64,000 nt of DNA, from the NCBI GenBank assembly GCA_007922305.1, contig ML677326.1:60034870-60098869 (forward strand). Reading direction: 5' to 3'. Shown here piece by piece: positions 56,036 through 64,000 of this stretch (positions within the stretch are counted from its first letter, which is position 1; each line of letters opens with the position of its first letter). A program made the translations under genes and the position numbers. Under the pieces are notes generated by a model that had not been told where the DNA came from, searched no databases, and saw only the letters and a program-made list of their open reading frames with translations. This DNA is from Dermatemys mawii (lineage: Eukaryota > Chordata > Testudines > Dermatemydidae).

Positions 56036-57542
56036 GGAATTGAGATTTAACAGAATCTTTAATAAGGGGCTGAATTATTTATAAAATCCCTGAAAATGCT
56101 CTAAGGGAAAAACTAATGAGAAAGCAGGAATTGACTTGGACTAAATACGACAAGCAACATTTTATTTATAAGTTGCTCTGCTAGTAAAATCTTTTGGGTG
56201 CTCCACAAAATAAATGTAAAAATGTATCTGCAGACATTACACTAACCAGTAAAATAGACTAACAACTATAAAGATTCTGAGAGACTTGCCAGAGCAGAAT
56301 GTGTCCTCTCTATCCACACAGAAATATCGATGGTTAAGGGTAGGTATTTATAATCATTCTTCTCTTTGGAAAAGTACCCTTCCTTTCCCCCACCTACACA
56401 CTGCTGCCTTCATAACACTGGGTAAAATGTTGTGGGCCTATAACTTTTTGCCTGCGTGGGAATTAACCATGAAAAGTAGGTCAAGTTATTTTCAATTAAG
56501 AATGTTCTAAACAGGTGCAAGAAATCCAGACAGAGATTAAATTAGTCCAAACAAAAAGGCCTACTGATAAAACTCAAGGACTGTGCTAAGGTTGTGCCTG
56601 GTAAATAAGATATGGCATGGGAATTAATCAACCAAGATTGGTGTGACGGATATTGGACCTAATTGGTGGACAAAACAATGAGGCAATAAACTGTGCTGCC
56701 TACATATCACCCTTCTTTGTGGGGAGTGCTTAAAATGAGATTTTAAAAAATCATCATGGTATCTCAGCTCAGTGCATCTCAGCTGGACTCATCTTGTCCC
56801 AAGTCATCTCAGCTTCCCTGACCCTAAGACAGAAGTGGCAGAACTGACCAAAAGACTTTCTTCCCGAGAGGAAAGCTGTAAGGCCTTGCTCTTGTTTAAG
56901 GGACTTTGTTTTTCATCTGAGAGTCCTGAAAATTATTAGATCATGTTACCCAGTCCTCAGCCCATCAGTGGGGATACCTACTTGTCAGCAATGTAGGAGC
57001 TGCAGTCAGGCAAATAACATCCTGTTTTGTCTCCCTTCCCTTTTTGTGTTACTTTTTGCCTTACTAGTTTTCTTCCTATCCTGTCTCTCTCAGCATGTCA
57101 TTGGATCCTGAAATCAACTGTATTGCTTGCTTCAACACAACGATATCAGACAGCCCATCCAGCCCTGCCCTATCTTAGGAAAAAAGACCCAATGAAATCA
57201 CTCTCCTACCCGAAATCTGAATCAAGGTCCAGCCAATAGTTGTTGTGGCTGGCAAGCCAGCTCCAAAACATCTGTTCATAAATGACCAGCCATCTAATGT
57301 TTCAAGAACACAAACAAAAGCCATATTTCCCTCACCTTTCCTGTCCTGTCTCTGTCACCTTGAGTGTGTCTGCCTGTTCTCTAAAACAGGAGAAGTGAAT
57401 GCCCTTCACACAGCAGGACTGAAAGTAAAATTAACCCTTACCTTTTCATCAAAGAAAGGATGACAGTGAAAATCAGAGATGGGGTTCACAAGCTATGTGT
57501 TACCCCACCTATCTCACATTCAGGGGTTGGTCTGATATGCCT
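56036..57542. other. Unassigned, possibly an old LTR relic
   Basis: The sequence near 56600-57000 ('gaattaatcaaccaagattg', 'gacctaattggtggacaaaa') faintly resembles turtle retroelement DNA. No coding frame is supported. Confidence 0.3.
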
Positions 57543-57605
57543 AAGGCTATGTCTACACTACAGCCTGTGTCAGCAAAACATAAGTTGCTCGGGGTTACCT
57601 CCATC
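57543..57605. repeat. MITE end ('ggctatgtctacactacagc')
   Basis: This is the left end of the family at 680-880, with 'ggctatgtctacactacagc' and 'aacataagttgctcgggg'. The rest is missing. Confidence 0.6.
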
Positions 57606-60600
57606 TCATTCAGCTCCCACAGCATTTCCCCATAATATTAAACTGGTGAAAAATGGCTAAAGACAGCACCCAAATAGAGCTGCTTTTTTCATTTTATAAC
57701 CTTCCAAATTCATCAGTCAGGTAACTCCGTAGTCTGCCTCTGCAGGTGATCACAAACTCATAACAGAAGACTTTGTATTCTTCTGGGCGGGGGTCAGCCT
57801 TTTGTTTAGAAGAGCAACAAAATTTTGATTGTTGCCATTTAAATTAACAACCATCTTTTGGTAGCCCTTTGCCACGTGCCTTTTGGAATTCCAGTCCAGC
57901 ATAGAGGCAAATGGACAATACAAAAGGCAGAGTGCTGCACATTCAAGATGGAGTTTACAGCTTGGTAAAGAAACATAAAGAGTTCATAATCTCACACAGC
58001 CCCCCCCCCCTTTTGAATTCCACTCATCACTTCTAATATCCATCAAAAGCTGAAGAATATCCTAGTCAAATTTGAATAAGTGGGAAGTCTGAGATGGGCC
58101 TGATTAATGATCCCTATGTATCATGTTCAGTTCAATAGAGGAAGAGACAGACATTCTAATACTGGATGCAGTACAGAAAGAGCAATTAACAATGCTTCTG
58201 AACAGAGTAGTTTCTAAAGCCACAAGCTTATCTGCAGTACGTTTTTTAACAAAATATAACTCAGAAGAAAAGAATATCTTAAATGGTATCATCTTTCAAA
58301 CTATTATACAAATTAATAATAGCACAGATGGTATGTGATCAAACTCAATATGAAATGTTAAGGTAAAATAGCTGTAAATATGCAAAACCACTGAACTGTT
58401 AATAACAGAAGATGTTCAAAACTGATAATAGCAGTAGACTGTAATTAGCCTCTGAATTTGAGGCTTGCAGGTGAAAAGGCTAGTAAAACTAATATGAATA
58501 AAAAGCATTGTAATTTAAATATATATACATAATGTACATGGTTTTAGGGAATCTAACTATAGCTCTGAAGTACTGGAATCCAAATATTAGAACATTGTGC
58601 TATTTCAGTAGAATCAGCAAATGTAATTAACCAGTCAGGTTTCATTATCCACTCTGATGAAAATGTACAACAAACCACACAAATGGCAAAACGTAAATTC
58701 GATTTTATAAATTTCTACAGTGTTAATAGAAAAATAGGCAAGTTTATGTATTTTTTCTTGACAGTGATCCCATAACAAAACCAAAACTGATTCAAGAATT
58801 CCAGAATTCAAAATGAAATTTCAGATGGAAATGGTTATGTACTTAATAAACCTTTCTTTCTTTGCAGACTTGGTACTGTTCTCTTTTTAATGTCCCCCTT
58901 TTTAATTTTTTTTCCCCATTTCTTGTTGTTGATTTAATTGTAAATGTTGCAGGTAAATGGAAATCAGCTCATTAATTTTTCTTTGAGAAAACTGCATTTT
59001 GCATTCCACTCATCTCACCTTTTGCACTTAAACCAGGGACCAGATCCACAATTGCGGAAAATTGGCATGCCTCCATTGATGCCAGTAGAATTGCATCAAT
59101 TTGCACCAACTCAGGATCTGGGCCTAAATATTTATTTTACGTTGCTCCTTTTTAGTATTTATTTAATTATGGATTTCAATAATTATATTGCTCAGTTGGA
59201 TAAGATTGTTGCATGTGCAAGATTCATTTAGATTTAATTTATTAGAATACCTTTGCTTTGTGGATTTGGTATAGATATATATGACCAGACTGTCCATTCT
59301 TTGTATGAGTAAGAATTAAGGTATCATTTTTAATGCACAAATGTATAGTTTTGAAAGTTAGATGAAGGATGGATAAAAGTTATTTAGATTTGTAGACTTT
59401 GAGTAATTAATTTTAAGGGGTAGAGTTAAAATTGTTTTGTACTTGTATTGTAAATGTTCACATCGATGTTGATTCTATTAAAATATTCATTCAGTGCAGG
59501 ACAATCCTATTTTAGGATGGCTAAAGGGGATAGTCATTTGCATTTAGACATTAACACATCCTGTTGGATACCAGCTGAAGACTGCTTCATATTTACCATG
59601 AATTCACATGATTCCAAATTCATGTTCATGTGTAGTATTGGAAAAATTCCATAGGAGATTTTTAGAACAGTTAAATATAAGTTTTTAAATGAGATTACTT
59701 GATTTTCAGCAATGGCAATTTTAGGTTCCCTTTAAAAGTACAATTTAAGGATGTGCTTCTGTGTTTTATTGACTAGAAAAGGACTGCTGAGTTGAGACCA
59801 AAATTTTGTTATGCTTGAGGTTCTCTTTTCTGAAACTAGTAACTTTCCGTACTGAACATGTCTGTTGATTCCGTGAAAGATGATCCAGCGATGTGTGTAA
59901 TTGGATGTGTGGTTTATCCAGCTTCTTTATGTGGCTTTTCATCTGTTTCAGGTAAAATTTCCCTGGAACCCCTTGACTGATGAAAGCATTTGCTACCACC
60001 TTGTGCTGCAACAATTACCTGATTTGAGGATTATTGTATTCGGTCCCTAATTGCTATGTTCCTTTTCAATGTCAGTATTTGCTTACATACATTTCTATGT
60101 GGCCTTAGAAATACTTGTGGTGCTGAAAACAGCATCTTTCCAAAGAAGAGAGAGTAAGCTGGATTTTTTACTATATTTTACACATCATATATGTGGGAAA
60201 AATGGCATGAGATACATTTGCATTTCATAGTTGATTGCAACCTCTGCCCACTCATTCCATCTGTAATGATGGTATGTATACTAAAACATAACCACCCCCA
60301 TCCACCTCCCAAATAGTTACCTTGTGACATCTATACATTCTTCAGGAGTGCAAATAAAGATGTATAGCTTATTACACTTAATCCCTAAGCCTCAAATTAA
60401 CCCAAATTTTCTTTGAAACATGAACAATATAAATAAAAACGAACAAGTCAGATTTTTCTCAAGTCACATTTGTTGATGATGTCAGGGATTAATTATAACT
60501 TCAATTGGAACTGGCAGCATAAATGTTTGTCTGCCAGGTCCTACTTTCGCATATAGCCCCTGAAGGTGGAAGCTACATTTTTTGTATATATCCTATTTTG

Positions 60601-61367
60601 TCAGTGTGAAATTTGGATGGGCAAGGGATGCCAGATTGGACCTCTGTTATAAATCCAAAATCTCTACATCTTTCCTTTGCAATGATAACATTTATAATTT
60701 CTCCTAATATTATTTCCCCATCATACCCTGTAAGGTAAAAAATTAAACTATTTCATATGAATATTTATTATTAATGACATGTATACATTGACAAAGAATG
60801 GGAGAAGTATACAATTGGAGGAAAATATAGTCCATTTAAGTTAGACAGGAAATAAGGGTTTTTAAAGACATTTTAAATAGTCTAAAACACCTGGAATACA
60901 AGAAATGAAACCAACATTTACTTCCAATTTAGTGCTTCTTCAAATTAACTTTAGAATACACTTTAATGTATAATTACATAGAAAACTAACACTAATTGCT
61001 TAATCCAAAACAGGATACAAATTAAAAGCCTGCTCCTGTACCACTGAAAACAGTGGGAGTTTTGCCAATATATTCAAAGAGCTCAGTATTAAATCCTAAA
61101 TGAGCAGTTGCTTACTGATGATATCATCAGCATCATTCTTGTGAATTTTCCTACTTTTCTCAACATGTGTGCAGGGTCATAACAAGACCAACAAGAGTGA
61201 AGGTTATTGTTGATGGGGAATTTTGGACAGTTGAGCCAAAGCACAGATTTACATTTACAATGAAAGTGTGTTTGTGCATGTATGTGCTTATATCACATAT
61301 ACAAATGTTTCTGATTTTTTTTCACTTACTTTCAGCTTATTTTGCCTGTCTAATGTTCTCTTTAGAA
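57606..61367. other. Unassigned AT-rich DNA
   Basis: A C-run of 11 lies at 58000-58010. Palindromic scraps occur near 59037-59130 ('gaccagatcc' with 'ggatctggg') and 61025-61070. The frame at 58123-58338 and its antisense partner have no recognisable domain. No gene is supported. Confidence 0.4.
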
Positions 61368-61713
61368 GAGTAGTCCTCAAACTGTAGGATGTACCCACCT
61401 GTGGGGTGAAGGAATGTTCCGTGGGGTTCTCAGTGGGACCCAGCACAGTCCCCACAAGGGACAGGGACATTGAGCCCTGTTCTGCCTGCAGCCCAGCTCC
61501 AGCACCGCACACAACTTGGGCTCCAGCCCAACCCTGCCCTCATTCAATCTCCGCCCCCACGCCAGCTCTGTCTCTAGCCACAGCTCCTCCCACATCCACA
61601 GTTTTGCCCCCAGATCTGCCTTCAGCCCAAGCAGTAATGGGGAGTGGGAGCATGGACACATTCATTACTGTTGGGAGTGGGGAGATGCAAGATAAAAAGT
61701 TTGGGCACCAACG
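61368..61713. mobile_element. Nonautonomous hAT-like MITE
   Basis: The left end 'gagtagtcctcaaactgtag' and the right end 'agtttgggcaccaacg' are worn inverted hAT-type termini. The flanks 'ctttagaa' (61360-61367) and 'gtttagaa' (61714-61721) form an 8-bp duplication with one mismatch. The GC-rich interior produces frames up to 142 codons that are not genes. Confidence 0.7.
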
Positions 61714-64000
61714 GTTTAGAATTTTCTGTCTTGTCTTTCCCTTTTATTTCCCATATTCCTTCTTTCCTCTCACACTGTCTCTTTCCTCATTCCTTAAAAT
61801 TTTATTATTTTCTTCACCCAGATTTCCACCATAATCCTCCCTATCCACCGAAATAACACCCCTCAGTCCAGACTGTGGACAGATTCTTCTCAACCACAGG
61901 TTTCCTTCCATCCAGTTCCTCAGATCTTGACAGTTCTTCCTTTGGTTAATGCTCACTCTTCTGTTGAGGTCTTCTCTTCTAGTCTCTCTCTTGAGTTCAC
62001 CTTCTTTTTCTAAATTGTCAACATTCCCATTCTTACTATGAAGTGTGGGCCACTAGCAATTGGGCCATTCAGACTTAAAATATTTTTTATCTATTTCCAA
62101 TCACATTTCTTACCACTGACTTCTCTGAAGTATAGTAAATCTCCTTCTAGCACTTCCTGTGGTAAACACAGGAATCACTTTGTGAAGTGAGGTGGCCAGC
62201 AGTAAAATGGAAGCTGTTGTAGGCACTGATAATGTGCAGCACCAACCAGCTGCTCCAGTATATAAGAATGGGTGAGCAATCAGGGTGTTGAAGCAGCTGT
62301 GGTCTCCAAACAGGGTCCTTCAAATGATGAATCTTCTTGTACATCATATCAGGACTCAGGAACCATGCCTTCCTATTCTAGAGAAATCTCTAATCTAACT
62401 TCATAAGAGGAAAAATTGACAGCCACAGAACTTATGAGGAATATCTACTAATCACAGGTGGTACCATGTTTATTGATGTATCTTGCATATCCGTCAGAGC
62501 ATTGAGGCAGAAAACAATATTGAGCACTGAATGATACTAAAGTAAATGATTCATGTGGACCCTTCTCCTCACAACTCTTATTTAGAAATACCTAATTAAG
62601 GTTTTCTGTAGGAGACTAATAAAAATAATTATTTCTCAGTGATGAGAAGTTTCCCAACTGGTTCCATTGAAACTGCAGGAATAAAGTGGTGTGTTAGCTG
62701 ACGTGCTAATAATTCAAAGCTCCATCCATTAAAAACAATTGAAAATAAAAATTATTAGGAGATCTTTTTGTCATAAAGATTTCCTTCTCAATTTTTCTTT
62801 GTCAGAATTCCTCAGACTTCAGGATATTTCATAATGTCCTCCTTTTTCAACCACCGAACATGAGCATTATCTATTTCAAACACATGTTTTCTGTCCATCA
62901 CTATATTGCCCTCACTTATGTACCTCAGATTTATGATCTGTTCAACTATCTCATATTTTATTCTGTTTAGTCTGTTATATTTTTTCTTTTTCTCCTGTGA
63001 CACTGATAAATCCATACCTTTTCAAAGGCCAATGGTAGTGCAGATCTCAAATGTAGTTCTGATTTGATTCCTTTTACTTCACGGTAGAAAGTTTGCACGG
63101 CAAAGGTATAAGTCTGATGAAATGTATCGTAGTCTCAAACCCCCAAAATACATTTGATAAAGGCATTAGATAAAACTGACAAGATAAAAATCTTATTTTT
63201 GTAGCTCTTTACTAATGTATGCTCCCCTCAATCAGTAAGGGATTGAGGGGAGATCTGGTGGAGCTTGAGAATAATTGAAAAGCTCTGCCATTGCTCTCCA
63301 AAATAACACTTCTTTGCAGCTCTTCTAGCAATCTAAACTAACAGACAGTGTTGGATCAGCATGGTGCCGTGATCAAATATTTTTTTTTTCCTTTTTTTAT
63401 CATGCATGGACCTTGGCTTCAGCTCAGCTGTTTTTCCGCACATTCAGGTGAGCAAGGACCTTGTACTCTGGCTTTGTTTATTTGTATAACTATATTCATA
63501 GGGCCTGATCCAGCACCCACTGAAGTCAATGGGAATCTTTCCAAAGACTTCAAAGGGCATTAATCTTTACCTTGGAAAATCAAGCAGAGACTGGCAAGTT
63601 ACCCATTTTAACAAAAGCGGCTCTGGCAAAGTAAGTGAAAGTTGCAGAAGCACCTTGAACACAAACCCTATAGTTCACTCTCAGAGAGGACTCCATTTTC
63701 TTGTTCGTAAGTTTTTTGGAAAAAGGCATTGCTGTGACTTTAATTAGTGGTGCTTAGATAAGAATGATGTCCTTAAAAAAGCTTTCGATTTTTGCCTGTT
63801 TAGATACCTGATTTTGTTGGGATATTACTTCTTTATTTTAGAATTCCTGAACGAAGTTGAGCACTGACCTGCTTACCTGAGTCTGAAGGGAATTATTTAT
63901 GGTTGGTTTTGCCATTTTTAGTTCTCTTGTCTGTCTTTTTATTCTTGCTTTCTTCCTCTTCAGGCTGAAAGTCAAAGAGTATTAATCAATGTCTTCAGCA
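61714..64000. other. Mostly unassigned to the end of the window
   Basis: A palindromic unit 'gggcctgatccagcacccac' then 'gaagtcaatgggaatctttc' lies at 63501-63555. A perfect hairpin lies at 63222-63252. No gene or RNA is recognised. Confidence 0.4.
63222..63252. repeat. Perfect 12-bp hairpin
   Basis: Arms 'ctcccctcaatc' (63222-63233) and 'gattgaggggag' (63241-63252) are exact reverse complements around a 7-base loop 'agtaagg'. No T-run follows, and nothing else suggests a terminator or RNA gene. Confidence 0.85.

Noticed and set aside
58000..58010. C11 run as a regulatory or quadruplex site
   Set aside because: A single homopolymer without the spaced runs needed for a quadruplex motif. Treated as a simple tract.
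61377..61834. 142- and 94-codon frames on opposite strands
   Set aside because: They fall in the GC-rich interior of a nonautonomous hAT-like MITE and its edge.
1..64000. CRISPR array, operon or bacterial-type gene cluster
   Set aside because: No regularly spaced identical repeats, no ribosome-binding sites ahead of long frames and no coding density. The sequence is vertebrate intergenic or intronic DNA.

Overview
This window looks like non-coding vertebrate DNA, most probably from a reptile and most likely a turtle. The base composition is AT-rich and long open frames are absent. The repeat set is the one I know from turtle genomes: CR1 LINE tails, Penelope-like (PLE) tails, hAT elements and MITEs with 8-bp target duplications, ERV-type solo LTRs, and MITEs ending in 'tctacact'. 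The species call is inference from repeat recognition, not from a search. I see no host protein-coding exon, no functional tRNA or rRNA gene and no CRISPR array. Nearly every translatable frame is under about 130 codons and is either chance or lies inside a transposable element.

Layout. 1-9 kb: a CR1 tail, a palindromic MITE and scattered old repeat fragments. 9-10.4 kb: a GC-rich repeat split by hAT copy A. 10.5-11 kb: an antisense L1/Tx1-like ORF1 relic. 15.2-16.45 kb: an antisense PLE tail, then a CR1 fragment split by a solo LTR. 18.0-18.96 kb: an antisense CR1 ORF2 relic. 20.5-22.6 kb: a stack of LTRs, one inserted in another. 22.7-25.76 kb: a three-level nest, in which a CR1 is split by a hAT element and the hAT element is split by a 2.5-kb DNA transposon carrying a broken transposase-like gene. 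28.4-29.35 kb: MITEs, including a hAT MITE with a perfect 8-bp duplication. 31.0-32.4 kb: a hAT transposon with a perfect 8-bp duplication and antisense transposase remnants. 32.6-33.2 kb: a GC-rich palindromic MITE. 36.57-37.32 kb: hAT copy B, inverted relative to copy A. 37.7-41 kb: palindromic elements, an LTR-like block and a second CR1 tail. 43.6-45.2 kb: a Tigger-like MITE and an antisense CR1. 48.4-50.5 kb: a MITE, a minimal PLE tail and a MIR-like SINE. 54.0-56.04 kb: a solo LTR, then two PLE insertions with 5' inversions, one of them a near-perfect fold-back with a 12-bp duplication. 56-64 kb: mostly unassigned, with one hAT MITE at 61.4 kb.

No genes act together here. The content is a record of transposon insertions. 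The most informative signals are the nested insertions whose target duplications can be read directly, the PLE inversions, and the broken zinc-finger transposase-like gene near 23.5-25.2 kb. I did not find a convincing new functional system.
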